From Eulemur rufifrons (lineage: Eukaryota > Chordata > Mammalia > Primates > Lemuridae), in assembly GCF_041146395.1 (NCBI RefSeq), contig NC_090990.1, positions 47,781,001 to 47,845,000 of the forward strand: a stretch of 64,000 bases of DNA, in the 5' to 3' direction. The position numbers and the translations under genes were made by a program. Position 1 is the stretch's first letter. Each line of letters begins with the position of its first letter. The notes beneath the pieces are model-generated. The model did no database searches. It was not told the origin of the DNA and saw only the letters and a program-made list of their open reading frames with translations. Shown piece after piece: positions 1-11,340 of the stretch.

Positions 1-169
1 CCAGCAATCCTTATGGTATTATATGATCGGTCATCCCTATAACCATATTTATTCTCAAGTGGAATAAAAATATTGAAAAAGAATGGTAATGTAAAAGCTA
101 CAAGTAAGCAACATCGTTTCAACAATAAGACAATACTATAAATATTAAGTTCTATCTATCTTTTGAAGC

Positions 170-212
170 TCTGTTCAAATGTCACCTCCTCCCTGCCACC
201 TGTTAGATTCAG
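170..212 (+). repeat. L2 fragment (short)
   Basis: The words 'ttcaaatgtcacctcctc' match the LINE L2 3' region. It is too short for more certainty and runs straight into the MIR that follows. Confidence 0.4.
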
Positions 213-305
213 ATGGACACAGGTTCTAATCTTGGCTCTGCCACTTTACTGGGTATCCTTGGGCAAGTTACTGAACCAGTCCGAGGTTCAATTTCTTTCT
301 TCATC
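213..305 (+). repeat. MIR SINE core
   Basis: Diagnostic MIR order is visible: 'ggctctgccactttact', then 'cttgggcaagttactgaa', then a decayed 'tttctttcttcatc'. The flanks of the element are lost. Confidence 0.75.
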
Positions 306-790
306 CATTCATTCAACAAATAGAATCACTGTCTAACATGTGCTAGGCACTGTTCTGGGCATTGGGAATAAATCCAAGGGCAGGGTCGGGGCGGTGGGAA
401 GAAGTAGACGTAGGCTTGTAAGCTTAAGGAGCTTACATTCTAAAGGGAGATTAGAGACAATGACAGATCTATGAGGTGAGTGGTGACAAGTGCCGTGAAG
501 ACTAAAGCAGGGTAAGGGGACAGACAGTGACAAGTGCACTATATGATTTGTGATTACCAGGGAAAGCCTTATTGATGTGTTGAAGTTTGAGTGGAGATCT
601 GAATGCAGTGAGGGAGCAAACCATTCAGATATCTGGAGGAAGAACATTCCAGGTAGAGGGAATGGCAAGTTCAAAGTCCTCAGGCAGGAGTGTGCATGTC
701 ATGTGGGGAGAATGAGAGGTCAGCGTCGCTAAGATGGTGTATTTTAAGGGAAGACTAGTGAGGGATGAGGTTAGAGGGGTAACTGGGCCA
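305..790 (-). repeat. L2-type LINE 3' region, antisense
   Basis: Reads as the reverse complement of an L2-type 3' end. It opens with 'attcattcaacaaatag' and 'tgtgctaggcactgttct', then 'gagcttacattctaaa', a 'gtgacaagtgc' block, 'attccaggtagagggaatgg' and 'cctcaggcaggagtgtgc'. About 490 bases long, one of the longest L2 pieces here. Antisense and sense open frames inside it are chance. Confidence 0.75.
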
Positions 791-799
791 AAACAGTGT

Positions 800-2344
800 T
801 GACCAACTTGTGAAGTTGTGATGATTAAAGGAGGTACAGAAAGAAAAGTGATATTAAATGCTCAAAAGTGGTAGCTATTGTTATTATTCCTTTCCCAAAA
901 ATTACAAGTGTGAGATAAGAAAGGGCATCAGAATTTTAAATCGTTCGTGAAAATGATTCCCAAATGACAAATGGAAGAAAATCCTAGATCCAAATATTTC
1001 CTGTCCCCAAATTCCAACTCCCTATCACTCTGGGGCCCTCTCCCCAGTTATGATGTGTTAGGATAGCTGCTATCGTACCAAGCACAAGAGACATAAAGGT
1101 ACATGATGTTACACACTCGTACCCAAATGTAAGCACCATGGTTTTAATCATAACTTTTCATTTTGTGGCCACAAGTAAGCAGTTATTTGGAACCATTTTT
1201 TTCAGTCACTTAAAACTATATTGGTATTTTTGCTTTTCATTCCATGTATGGATATATTCTTTCACATGATCACTCAGCTTCTCCGAAGCTCAAGAACAGT
1301 AACTTTTTGAGAACTGAAAATGATGAGGTAATTGCTAACTTTTCAGCTATTTCTTTTTCATACATTCTTTATTTAAAAATAATAAATGAAACCCACAGAA
1401 TATAGTGAGCAGAGTTAGAAAAAAGATTTCTTACGTGTTATTTCTAAAGGATTTGCTATTACACTTTGTGATTCAGAGCTTAGTAGGCATAGAATTTAGA
1501 ATAACTCTGTTTATCTGTGCAAACTTTCCTTAGCCTGTTGCAACTCCCCAAGTCCAACTCTTACACATGGGTGTTGGGTAGAATACACTGAATAAAAAGT
1601 ATACAATGGCTTAATTTTTCTCCTGCCTACAATGATCTCTAAATCTTTACTATTCTGCACAGCTGCCTAGAATAGACAACAGTAGAGCTATTGTCCATGA
1701 TTCAAACTGAGGAGGAGTGAAAATACCATTAACCCTTAAAAACAGAATTATCTTATTCTTTTGATTTTGCTGCACACTATAATGTGTTTGTGGCCATATT
1801 TGGATCATATCCGGTTAGAACCAGAAGAACACAGGAATAATAGCTATCATTCAGATAATAATTAGCCATGTACTTGCAATAGCGGGATATGAAGTCAAAG
1901 GAAAACACTAAAAATGTTGTTTTTTTGGACCATGACAAAGAGCTTTTTAAATGAGTTTGAGCATTTTTTGTGGCTGACTCATGTCTGGAGGCCTCACTGT
2001 GGTCACCAATGCTTCAACTTTTGTACTTTTAATTTCTATCTTTGACAATTTTAAATGCTAAATAACACAGAGCTTCTTATTGCCTGCAAGCACATATAAT
2101 TTCCCTTTGTTTCCTCTGTTTTCTTTTTGTAAGCAAATGCTACAATTTTAGATCACATGTTTTAGTCATTGTTGCTGATTAAAGGAAATTATAATATGTG
2201 TTGGGACAATGGGCCCTATAATTTCACCATTGATGTTTTAAACTCATAAAATCAATTTTATAAATTCTAGCCTACATTTTTTTCAGACTTGACCTAAATT
2301 ATATATCATTTCTTTCAAACTCGGTGAATTATGATAGTGTGGTT
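800..2344. other. AT-rich stretch, nothing recognised
   Basis: About 1.5 kb with no repeat, gene or regulatory motif that I recognise. Composition is AT-rich and no open frame exceeds 60 codons. Confidence 0.5.
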
Positions 2345-2510
2345 ATTTATGTGCAGAAAAAAGACTGGAAGGAAATAAAACAAGATGCTATCACTGGTTA
2401 TTTTGAGGAGGTAGAAGTAAAGGTGGTTAGTTTCCTCTTTGCACTCATATATTTTCTAAATTTTCATCAATAATCATGCATTGCTTTTATAACCTTAAAA
2501 TTTTTTAAAT
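2345..2510 (+). repeat. Old L1 (L1M) 3' UTR end
   Basis: 'aaaaaagactggaaggaaat', then 'cactggttattttgaggagg', 'tattttctaaattttcatca' and a T/A-rich end match the 3' UTR type seen again at 9870-10025 and near 51500-51665. These copies belong to one old L1 subfamily. Confidence 0.6.
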
Positions 2511-3925
2511 GTTAAAACACAAAAACAAATCCAAAAATCTTGGTAGATCATTAATACATTAAAATCACCTAAAATGTGCTCCTACAAAAAATAGACCTTA
2601 TCAAGGGAAAGTAATTAGTTTCAAACCTTTTCTTTCTCAAGGGAATTCTCAAACTTTGATTTTATAGCACAACACAAAGTTCCAGTGGAATAGATACTTC
2701 TTGGTAGTTCAGTACAGGAATTTTGTTTCCTGCGTATAGAGAACGAGAACTGGGAAATTCGTATTTAGCTTCAACTTCCCCACCTTAGTTAAGATGTCTT
2801 AAAATATCCACCCATTCTTCACTGTTCATGCACCATCTGGACGCTTAAGTCAGAGGAGGAAAAAAAAAGTACATTGGACCATTTTGTGGCAAAATCTATC
2901 TGCATGATTGATACTGGCTGCACAGAATCAATCTGCTGGGCTACGTTTTGGCATTTTAAGCATGGACCCTTTCCCTCCTCCTATCTGACTCTTCAGAGAT
3001 AAATTTCTAGGTCTAGAGCGTTACTGATTTTTAAAAAGCACTACCCAAGCTTCCTCCCTCTCGGTCTAACTACTCCTTCTGCCCTCTTGGCAGAGATGCT
3101 ACCCCTTGACTATTCGGGAGGGCCAAGTGACCACTTACGCACAATCCTAAACAGCTGACCCTCTGGCATCTGACAGTCTGTGCTCAACTCTGTGCATTTC
3201 CCTTAAGTTCTCTTCTGTGGGTTGGGCTCTATTTAACTTCAAAGACAAATACTGGGCACAGAAGAGATACAGAGAGGGCAGAGGGGCATGAGAATTGGGC
3301 CTGGAGCACCTAAGTGCTGAAACAAATTTTCTTTGTTCTTAACCAGTGCCTAGCTGATAGTTAGGGCTTAGCAAATGTGAAATAATAAAAATGTTACTAT
3401 TAACAAAAAAAATGGGATTTTAAGCAGAAAGATGTTTGGTAATCATTGTTCATAAAAAGCTAAGAGAATATTCTGGTAGCCTTTCTTTGATCTTTCCAAT
3501 GTCCTAGTTTGAAAAGATTTGTTTAAATGTGTCTCCCTTGGAGGGTTAGTGGAATACAGTAGATCAAACAGGGGAACAGATCCAAAAAGAATTTCCCCTA
3601 AAAAGCAAGCCATTTAACATCAAATACAAATAAGGCAAGCTAAACTTAGAAGTTTATTCCTGCTCCAAGTACCTCTTCCTTCTCCCTTGGTTGGCTTTGA
3701 AGTGGAAATTATCACTGGGTATGTAGTATTAGTAGCAACATAAATCTAAGTTGTCCTCATACTGGTTCTTTGTTTAAAACTAAAACTAAGAAGGGAAGGA
3801 TTCTTGAGTATTTCCAATCACCTTTAAATTCTTCTTCCCACTTAAAAGTTAAAACAGAACAATAGGGAAAAAAAGGAGTCAACAAGAATGGCAAAATGCA
3901 GGCAATTGTAAAATTGAGTGACAAG
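2511..3925. other. Unassigned stretch
   Basis: No recognisable repeat or gene. Part (about 3000-3300) is less AT-rich than its surroundings. Confidence 0.45.
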
Positions 3926-3995
3926 AGATATGTTAAGTTATTATCTTTACTTTTGTGTATCATTGAAATTTTTCATAATAAAAAAATTTTTTTAA
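3926..3995 (+). repeat. Old L1 3' terminus with A/T tail
   Basis: 'acttttgtgtatcattgaaa' followed by 'tttttcataataaaaaaa' matches the end of an old L1 3' UTR. Only the last ~70 bases are recognisable. Confidence 0.45.
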
Positions 3996-4229
3996 GTGAA
4001 CAGCAAATGATAGGCATTTGTGTTCTCATTTGGCTACAGAGTAAGTTGTGTGATCTCTGGAAATTTCCTTAACTATACAGAGGGAGTATTGGTTATTCTG
4101 GATAATCTATAGAGTGTTCCTTCCTGCTCTTGATTTCTATAACACTTTCTTCCTTTAGTTGCATTTTTCATAGTAGTGACTGGATCTTATGAATTTCATA
4201 TTCAGAGATCTAGGGGAGACCCAAAAAAT

Positions 4230-4480
4230 CAGAGTCAATAAGATCTGGCTTTCAATTCCAGATCTTATACAGACTTACTTTGGACAAGTCACTTAAATAG
4301 TCTGAGGCTCAGTTTTCTCCCCTGTAAAATAGGAATAGTTACTATTATTCCTTCATTGGTTGTTAAAGAACAGATATGGGAAGTGCTTAAACACAGGACC
4401 TGGCACCTTGTATGCACTTAATAAATGTAAGCTAGTGCTGCCTTCGTGGTGGTGGTTATTGTTGTCACGGCAATTCTCTT
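4230..4480 (+). repeat. MIR SINE, nearly full length
   Basis: 'ggacaagtcacttaaatag', 'tgaggctcagttttctcc', 'cctgtaaaataggaatag', 'ggacctggcacc' and 'cacttaataaatgtaagc' occur in MIR order. Overlapping open frames on both strands (76 and 79 codons) are chance. Confidence 0.85.
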
Positions 4481-5064
4481 GCATCCTGGAAAATCTGCCC
4501 TTTCTGACTGCAGAGTCAGGGGAAAACCAAACAAACAAACAAGGAAATAAAGTTAGAGGTGGCTGCGGGTGGATCTTCATCATTGTTGTTTTTTGTTGAA
4601 AGCCTGTACTTACTTTACATGAAGTGCCAAGAAGTCAAAGTAGGGTGCTACACCCCTACACACGCTTTAGACACCAGAGTCCCATGAAGTTTTCTTTCTC
4701 GAGCTGTGAATTTTCTTTCTCTAACAGGCATTTATATTACGAGAATCATTTTATTAAAGCAATGTAAGCACAAGTCTGAGTGCTGTCGTCCTGGTTTAAT
4801 TTGTGCTTTCTCGTTGGAGGTATGAACAGTGGCCTCAGGGATATTAAAAGTCTAGATATTTAGTCTAGTGGACTAGTTAACAGCCCTTCTGATTTCAAAG
4901 CCAAAGATCAACTAACATCTAGTCTGAAGACAAAAATGGCTTCAGGAAAAAAAAAATTAATCCTAACAATTCCTTTACAGAAGCAATGGAATTTTACTTG
5001 TGCAACAAACCATGAGTTGAGCACCCAAATAAGAATTCACAGGTACTATCTCTATTTTTCAAAA

Positions 5065-5180
5065 AGATTTAAGTGATGGGTATTACTAGTCCCATTTTAC
5101 ATATGAGAAAATAGAGACTTGGCAAGGTTTAATAGCTTATCCAAGGCCACAAGGCGAGTCTGTAGAGCATAAATTCTGTC
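5065..5180 (-). repeat. MIR SINE fragment, antisense
   Basis: 'cccattttacatatgagaaa', 'atagagacttggcaaggttt' and 'tatccaaggccacaagg' are the reverse-complement MIR core. Confidence 0.75.
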
Positions 5181-5225
5181 TATAGAAACCATACTTGTAC
5201 ACATAACAAATTAATATCATCTTTC

Positions 5226-5252
5226 TGAAAAAAAAAGAAAAGAAAAGAAACT
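5226..5252. repeat. A-rich / (AAAAG)n tract
   Basis: An A run changes into AAAAG units. It could be the decayed tail of a lost retrotransposon. Confidence 0.7.
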
Positions 5253-5654
5253 CATGGGGACACTTTGCCACAATCTCTGCTCTGTTCCAAAGCAGCAAAT
5301 GCTCATTACATCTCAGGTTAAGAATGCAATTAAAATACTTACAGTCATTCTATTTTATGAATTACACCCTGGTTTTTAAAAATCTACTCAATTTAGCTGG
5401 ACTTTGTCAAATAAAGACCCTAATTGTTCACATGATAGCAGAGGCATAATCTTTAACATCAGTGTTTAAAACAAGACTCTTCCGTTGAGGTTAAATTGCA
5501 TCTGATCATTATCTGGTAGCTTACGAATGAAGCTGGCAGGAATGATTAAACCAATGCAAGCTGGCTGACAATGTCGAAAAGGCTAGCCATTCTTTGAGGT
5601 ACCATGAAAGACACTATACATGTTACAGGGTTTTTAACCTTTGTTTTTTGCTCT

Positions 5655-5895
5655 TTACATGATGACTTTGACCTGGAGAGAGTGTAGTAAAACAGACACT
5701 CTCATGCTAATGGGAGTGTAAATGTATACAACCATTGGAAAACAATCATTAGCAATAGGCAGCAAAAGCCTGAAAATTTGTTTTTGACCTTGGACTCTAA
5801 TTCTTTTTCTTGACAAAGACATTTTCTTTGTCTGTGGCAAAGATATTTTTGGAATTATAGAAAAACCTATGTCCAAATATATCAACACTTATGTG
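5655..5895 (+). repeat. Old L1 ORF2 3' remnant
   Basis: 'tgctaatgggagtgtaaatg' followed by 'caaccattggaaaacaatca' is the ORF2 C-terminal signature of old L1s. It is heavily diverged. It may continue at 6105-6432 after the younger L1 insertion. Confidence 0.6.
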
Positions 5896-5899
5896 CACA

Positions 5900-6101
5900 T
5901 ATGGAAGTAACATTCATGGGGTGTCGAGCAGGTGGGATGGGGAGGAAGGGATGGGTAAATTTCACACCTAATGGGTGTGGTGCGCACTGTCTGGAGGATG
6001 GGCACACTTGTAGCTCTGACTTGGGTGGTGCAAAGACAATATATATAACCAAATTGTTTGTACCCCTGCATACTCTGAAATAAAAAAAAAAAAAAGAAAA
6101 G
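5900..6101 (+). mobile_element. Strepsirrhine-type L1 3' end, 5'-truncated
   Basis: 'ggtgcgcactgtctggagga', 'gggcacacttgtagctctga', 'ttgtttgtacccctgcat' and 'ctctgaaataaaaaa' followed by a pure A tail match the 3' UTR type I associate with lemur/galago L1s. The same type recurs on the other strand at 38000-38075. The left edge is approximate and no clear target duplication was found. Confidence 0.75.
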
Positions 6102-6104
6102 GAG

Positions 6105-6432
6105 TTAGAGATATTATTAAGATGTCTCATTTCTGCATGCAAATTTATGGCTCTCTGATTTAGCAAGCTATGTTTTATTACATGCATTTTTTTATAAAGT
6201 TGATAAGACGTAAAAAAAAAACACAAATATATTCACACAATCATATTTATAAAGGAGAAAAATCCAAAACAATCCAAGTGTCAAAGGATAAACCAAAAGC
6301 TAAGTAAATTACAGCTTAAGTACACAATGAATTAGTATGTAGCCATTAAAACATGTTACAAAGCCATTACAAATTATGTCAACATGATAAATGCTTGTGT
6401 TGTAGTGTTACAACTGGAAAAAAAAAAAACTC
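6105..6432 (+). repeat. Old L1 ORF2/3' UTR remnant
   Basis: From about 6230, 'atccaaaacaatccaagtgt', 'gaattagtatgtagccatta' and the A tail at 6419-6430 match the end of old L1 elements. It is probably the same copy as 5655-5895, split by the younger L1. Confidence 0.6.
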
Positions 6433-6556
6433 CGTGCCTCAGTTTCTTCATCTGTAAAATATGATTAATACTAATAATACCTTCTTCATAGGATTGTTAT
6501 AAAGATTAAATGTTAGCATAAAAGTACCTAGAGTATATAAGCACTAAGTTTTAGCC
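6433..6556 (+). repeat. MIR SINE 3' half
   Basis: 'gtgcctcagtttcttcatct', 'gtaaaatatgattaatac', 'cataggattgttataaag' and 'cctagagtatataagcac' are MIR. It abuts an MIR of opposite orientation. Confidence 0.85.
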
Positions 6557-6565
6557 ATGTGGTAC

Positions 6566-6722
6566 AAGTATTATTACTTTTGTTTTATAGATGAAGCAAC
6601 TGAGGCACAGAGAGTTCAACACAAGTAGCAAGATGACTCAGGGGCAAGAGCAGAGACGAGATTTGAACCTGGGTCTCTCTGACATTAAGTCCTGTGCCTT
6701 TCACCACTACAGAATACCACCT
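6566..6722 (-). repeat. MIR SINE 5' half, antisense
   Basis: 'tttatagatgaagcaactga', 'ggcacagagagttcaacaca', 'gatttgaacctgggtctctc' and 'cctttcaccactac' are the reverse-complement MIR. With the preceding copy it forms a head-to-head inverted pair. Confidence 0.85.
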
Positions 6723-7630
6723 GACAGAAAGAGGAATGCCATAAGGGTAAGAGAGATTGGAAATGAAGTTATTGGAGTTTTACAAATAATGAGTTCGAGA
6801 TGACAAGTTTTTCAAAAACTTATGTCAAAGAGTCAGATCATTATTTTGAACTTCATATTATTTTATGTTTCTATTTAGTATTTTTTTTTTAAAAAAAGAA
6901 GTATATTGCAACATTGTTCGGCAGAATTAAATGACGACAAGTATCTTCTTGAGTGGAAGAGAGACAAGGAATCCTAGGAGAGGAATCGAACATTTGTGGC
7001 ATTAAAACTTACATCTTGAGAAGAAGGATGAAGAGGACTAGAGAAGAGAGAAACTGGAAAATCATTACCTAAAGAAAATAGGTGAGAAAAATTGGTGCAG
7101 TATAGCTCCATAAATTCCTCAGGGAGCCTCACACACAAAGAATGGCATGGGGAAGAAAGGCAGCGATCAGAGGCTGGGTGAGGGAATGAATGGAAGACAA
7201 ACACCCTCAGGACAGGAAGATATCAGCAAAATAACTGAATTAGTGGAATCTTCATGGTAATAGTTGAGGTTCCAAGGGTAACCGTGCCTTTGAAAAGAAT
7301 GAAACTGATCAATGAGAAATGGTCAACCATCTGCCAGGCTCAAAATAGGCATGTGACTCGGTGCCTCAGAACTGCCATCTATATATCTTTTAGATTTCAT
7401 ATGTATAAATATAAATATTATATATATTGGGAATAGGCATGAAGTAAGTGGCCTAAGAAATAGTTCTTCAGGGAATTTAGTAAGGAGATAGATTTTACTT
7501 CCTTTTATTATTTTTAAAATATTAATATCTAACCAGTTATTCATTTTAAGGATGACACTTTATCTAATTTTGCATAACGTGCAATAGGTCATCCCAGGGA
7601 CTCTAGAGATTCAGGAGGAGGTCTGTTAGG
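6723..7630. other. Unassigned stretch
   Basis: About 900 bases without a repeat or gene I recognise. There is a short T-then-A run near 6880-6898. Confidence 0.45.
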
Positions 7631-7631
7631 A

Positions 7632-7885
7632 CAGTGGCTTAGAATAGGCTCCAACATGGGTGTGAATCCCAACTCCAACACTTACTAATGGTGGGACTTT
7701 GAGCAAATTATTTAACTTCTTTAAGCTTTAACTTCCTCATCTGTAAAATGAGAATAAAATAATGCCCAACATACAACATACTACACTGAAGATTTTTAAA
7801 GACAAAATATGCATAATAAAGTGTGTAACAGTGTTGGGAAGGGAAGGGAAGGAAGCACACAGTAAATGTTACCTAGTACTATTCA
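7632..7885 (+). repeat. MIR SINE, nearly full length
   Basis: 'gacagtggcttagaatagg', 'actccaacacttactaatgg', 'gagcaaattatttaacttct', 'cctcatctgtaaaatgag' and 'acacagtaaatgttacc' follow MIR order. A short purine-rich insert lies near the 3' end. Confidence 0.8.
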
Positions 7886-7904
7886 TAGCAAAACATCAAA
7901 AAGG

Positions 7905-8020
7905 CTCTCAGCTCCCTGAGGACAGGAACTGTGTCTTCTTTTTTTTTTAACCCTGCATACACAATACTTTGCACAATTCCTGGGACATAAGCAATAGGCC
8001 TTAACTAAATAGTTATGAAA
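7905..8020 (+). repeat. L2 3' end
   Basis: 'agctccctgaggacaggaac', 'tgtgtcttctttt', 'cacaattcctgggacataag' and 'aatagttatgaaatgaca' match the L2 3' terminus. Confidence 0.75.
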
Positions 8021-8144
8021 TGACAGAAAAGAAGGCAAGAGAGAAAAAGGGAAGGGGAGCCAGGAGGAAGTTTATCATACAGGAAAACATGAAATGTAAA
8101 TGAATTGTAATTCTAACAAAAGATTTAAGTGAGAAACTGTATTC

Positions 8145-8300
8145 ATTCTTCATTCACTTCTTCAGTTCATCTATTCATCCTAAAACCATGAAGTGAAGTC
8201 TTAAACTGTGATGGTGCTGAAGAGACAGAAATAGATAAATGGGACAGAGTCTCTAGCCTCACATTATTTGCAACACAGCAGGGAGTATAGACATTAAAAT
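8145..8300 (-). repeat. L2 3' end, antisense (weak)
   Basis: 'tcattcacttcttcagttca', 'gagacagaaatagataaatg' and 'gagtatagacattaaaat' loosely follow reverse-complement L2 order. Confidence 0.45.
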
Positions 8301-8306
8301 AATGAT

Positions 8307-8437
8307 TGGTGCACGCCTGTAGTCTCAACTATTTGGGAGGCTAAGACAGGAGGATTACTTGAGCACAGGAGTGCAAGACCAGCCTGGGCAACATAGTGAG
8401 ACCCCATCTTTAATAAAAGAAGAAGAAGAAGAATTAC
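8307..8437 (+). mobile_element. Old 7SL-derived Alu monomer (FLAM-like)
   Basis: 'tgcacgcctgtagtctcaac', 'tatttgggaggctaagacag' and 'gaccagcctgggcaacatag' show a single 7SL-like arm of about 110 bases ending in an A-rich tail that has become (GAA)n. The 'gtagtc' start resembles 7SL RNA itself more than a modern Alu left arm, suggesting an early monomer. Confidence 0.75.
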
Positions 8438-8476
8438 CAGAAGGCAGTAGGGCACAGTGGCTAAATGTAGATTCCT

Positions 8477-8500
8477 TTGTTTTGTTTTGTTTTGTTTTTT
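8477..8500 (+). repeat. (GTTTT)n simple repeat
   Basis: Four GTTTT-like units followed by a T run. Confidence 0.85.
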
Positions 8501-8544
8501 AAAGTAGGTTCTTTAGAGTCAAGGAGCTATGCGTAATTATTCAG

Positions 8545-8605
8545 ATCTTAGTTAATTGACTTGCCCAAGATAACATAATTAGTTAATCCCAAAGCTAATG
8601 GGAGA
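8545..8605 (-). repeat. Possible MIR fragment, antisense
   Basis: 'gacttgcccaagataacata' then 'attagttaatcc' resembles the antisense MIR box only. Confidence 0.35.
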
Positions 8606-8850
8606 AAAAATAAAGAAAACTTTGAATCTCTTGTCCCCTGTCCCTCGAAACAGTTTGGGTATATAACAGACTGGACTTGCACTTTCCTTTGCCTAGCTTT
8701 TGTTTGTTGTTTACTATTATTGTATTTGTTGCATTAATAATCACTTGCATAATGGTTGTTTTCCCTGCCAGATCATAAACTACACGTGACTGAGGATTAC
8801 ACCTGCCCTGCTCGTCACAGAATCCCCAGCAAAAGTTTCGGGAATAGTGT

Positions 8851-9152
8851 TATCTGATACGGTAGCTATCGCCACAGGTGGCTATCGTACACCTGAAATG
8901 GGACTAGTCCAAATTGAGATTTGTGCTGTAAGTACAAAATAAACACCAAACTTTGAAGATAGCTAGGGAAAAAAAATCTCATTAATCATTTTATATTGAT
9001 TATATATATTTTTAATATATTCGGTTAAATAAAACATATTGAAATTAATTTTACTTGCTTCTTTTTCCTTTTTTAATGTGGCTACTAGAAGAATTTAAAT
9101 TATACGTGTGGTTCACATTTGTGGCTCACATTATATTTCTATTGGATAGAGA
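8851..9152. mobile_element. Non-autonomous hAT-like DNA transposon, copy 1
   Basis: 'ggtagctatcgccacaggtg', 'gggactagtccaaattgaga', 'tttgtgctgtaagtacaaaa', 'ggttaaataaaacatattg', 'atgtggctactagaagaatt' and 'tttctattggatag' define an old short DNA element with inverted ends. A second copy in the same orientation lies at 46222-46481. I cannot name the family with confidence. Confidence 0.65.
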
Positions 9153-9159
9153 AGATGGT

Positions 9160-9202
9160 TCATAAATTTTTGCTGGAAGAATAAATGAATGAATGAATGA
9201 AC
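9160..9202 (+). repeat. (GAAT)n, L2/MIR-type tail
   Basis: 'tgctggaagaataaatgaat' leads into GAAT units, as at L2 3' ends. Confidence 0.6.
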
Positions 9203-9764
9203 AGTCAAGAAGGCCTACAGGGTTCCAGAAAGGCTAAAACCAGCCTGTTCCTTATAGAACGATACCTGACACATGCTGACATACACAGTCTCCTCACTAA
9301 TTGGGAAGTCAATAACGGTAATCTAGGTATTATTCCCCATGTTCTTTGGCAGCTAAACCAGCAATAATAGGGTTTTATAAGGAATAAGGGCTCAAAATAC
9401 CCTATATTTTTCCCTGTCAAAAAAAAAAAAAAAGGGAAAAAAGTGCCAGCCAAGTGTGGAAAAGCAAAGAAGATTACAATCTTATTACAAGATTAAAACT
9501 TCATAACACAGTACATCCAAGCAAGCCAAACCAAAAAGGGTATGGAGAACATGCATTATATTAAACCATGAGTTATTTTATGCAGGCCTGAGACTGTGAG
9601 AAGGAAATGAGAAGGAAAATTACAGAGGCAATAGAAGAAAACGGAATTTTATAGCATTTGGAGATAATCTTTGAAGAAAAATGCTGAAAGTAATGCTTTT
9701 GATGAAACGAAAAAATGCCCAGGGAGCCAATAATTTTCTAACCTATCTGAAATCACCCAAAAAT
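9203..9764. other. Unassigned stretch with an A run
   Basis: No repeat family recognised. An A run of about 15 at 9420-9434 could be a retrotransposon tail, but nothing upstream of it is recognisable. Confidence 0.4.
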
Positions 9765-9868
9765 ATATGAGAAGAAGAAAAAAGGAAGAAAACAAGTAAG
9801 AAAGGAAAGAAAGAAGAAAGGAAGGACGGACAGTGGATAGCAAAACAAAAACAAAAACAAAAACCCAC
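9765..9868 (+). repeat. Purine-rich tract and (CAAAAA)n
   Basis: About 65 bases of almost pure A/G (GAAG, GAAAG and GGAAG units), followed by CAAAAA repeats at 9843-9866. The purine strand could in principle form triplex DNA. Confidence 0.8.
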
Positions 9869-9869
9869 A

Positions 9870-10025
9870 AACCAGAAACTCATATTTCAAAATGGCAACA
9901 GTGATGCTCTCTAAATGGTGAAATTATAATAGAAAATGCTTGGATTTTTTAATTGTTCTCTTCCTCATTTTCCAAAATTTCTATAACAAAGTGTGGCTTT
10001 GTCATAAAAAAAATGTAATAAATTG
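9870..10025 (+). repeat. Old L1 (L1M) 3' UTR end
   Basis: 'caaaatggcaacagtgatgc', 'cttcctcattttccaaaatt' and a terminal A/T tail match the L1M 3' UTR also seen at 2345 and 51500. Confidence 0.5.
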
Positions 10026-11340
10026 TTTCTAATTAAAAGGATAAAGAAAGGCATGAAGCTTAGCACAGTGATGGAATGACAAGCCAGAAAGGGAATGGGG
10101 AATCTGGAACCAAAAACCATCAGGTGGCTGGGCAGAGTCTGACACAGAAAACTGAGAAGATCAAATAACTACGGGAATGATGGAGTGGGCACCAGCAGGG
10201 AGTAGGGCAGTGAAAGACCACATGCAAGAGATCAGGACTCAACCTTCCGAAGCTTGAAGTGACAGAGCTAAGGGGACAAGACAAATGAACCAACTTTCAA
10301 AGATAAAATGATGATGGATAGGCCTGGGAGCAGCTGAAGCCTAAAAAGCAAAGAAAGGTCCTGAAAAAAGTCCCGAACTTTATCAGGTTCTTTTCCTGAA
10401 GTTGAAAGAGAAGGCAGAGAGTGATCAGTTAATTGGATAGTATTTGTAAACTGGGAAGCCATTCAAACACCAAAACCTGCTAAATGCAAAGAAATTTATC
10501 AAGACTCTTTCTGATAAGACTGCCTGTCCATTAGCAAAGGGAATTATTCATTCCACACATCTTTTTGAATGTTCTAGAGGCTGAGAGGGAAAGGACTAAC
10601 AAGGAACCCAAAAGTGCAGAAACAGTCTCTGGCTGCTCTGGCTCCCTGTGCCCACGAGCTGAGCAGATAAAATGTACATTATGTGATAGGAACCAAATTA
10701 TCAAGGCATAGTGCGCTGACTTGATGTGAATGTCTGAAGACATTGAAAAATTCCTGGTGCCTAGAATATATTAGATACTCAATAAAAGTTGGATCCAAAA
10801 GGGTTTGGGACAACCGAGGAAGCTATTAATATAAATAATGGTATGGTCTTTACAGCAGCTGCATTTTTATCAGATGCTCTTTCTTTCCAGCTACAAAGAA
10901 GAAAAATCAGAGATTCGGAAGACCAGTAGAGGACCCAGTTTTCACTCATGTTCATATAAACTCAAATAAGTCAGACAAAAGGGGAAAAGTACATTCAAGG
11001 AGGCAAATACAGACTTAAAAACCATCCACTTTCTAAATAGTACTGTCAAATTTGTGTTTGTTAGCATACATACCTTTAATCTGTATTACTATAATGTAGC
11101 TTTTTAACAAGTTTTCTTCAGCTATACCCTGACTTTCCTTCCTACAAATTGTCCACGTGACATCCTTGGCAAATCTTCATTTTGTTTACATGATAGAAAC
11201 TGTATTAGATAAAAGTTCAACAGTGGGGGTAGAGATCTTTATCTTACAATCATCCACAGATTTAATAACAAAGCATCCTAAGGATGAAAATTCAGGAACA
11301 CCTAGGCCACTTCAGGTGTATGTATTTTGAGAAAGAATGG
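10026..11340. other. Mostly unassigned; L2-like tail at 10745-10790
   Basis: 'cctggtgcctagaatatatt' and 'agatactcaataaaagttgg' at 10752-10791 resemble an L2 3' tail. The rest holds nothing that I recognise. Confidence 0.4.

Noticed and set aside
9765..9830. Regulatory triplex element
   Set aside because: A purine-rich tract alone is common low-complexity sequence; no mirror symmetry was found.
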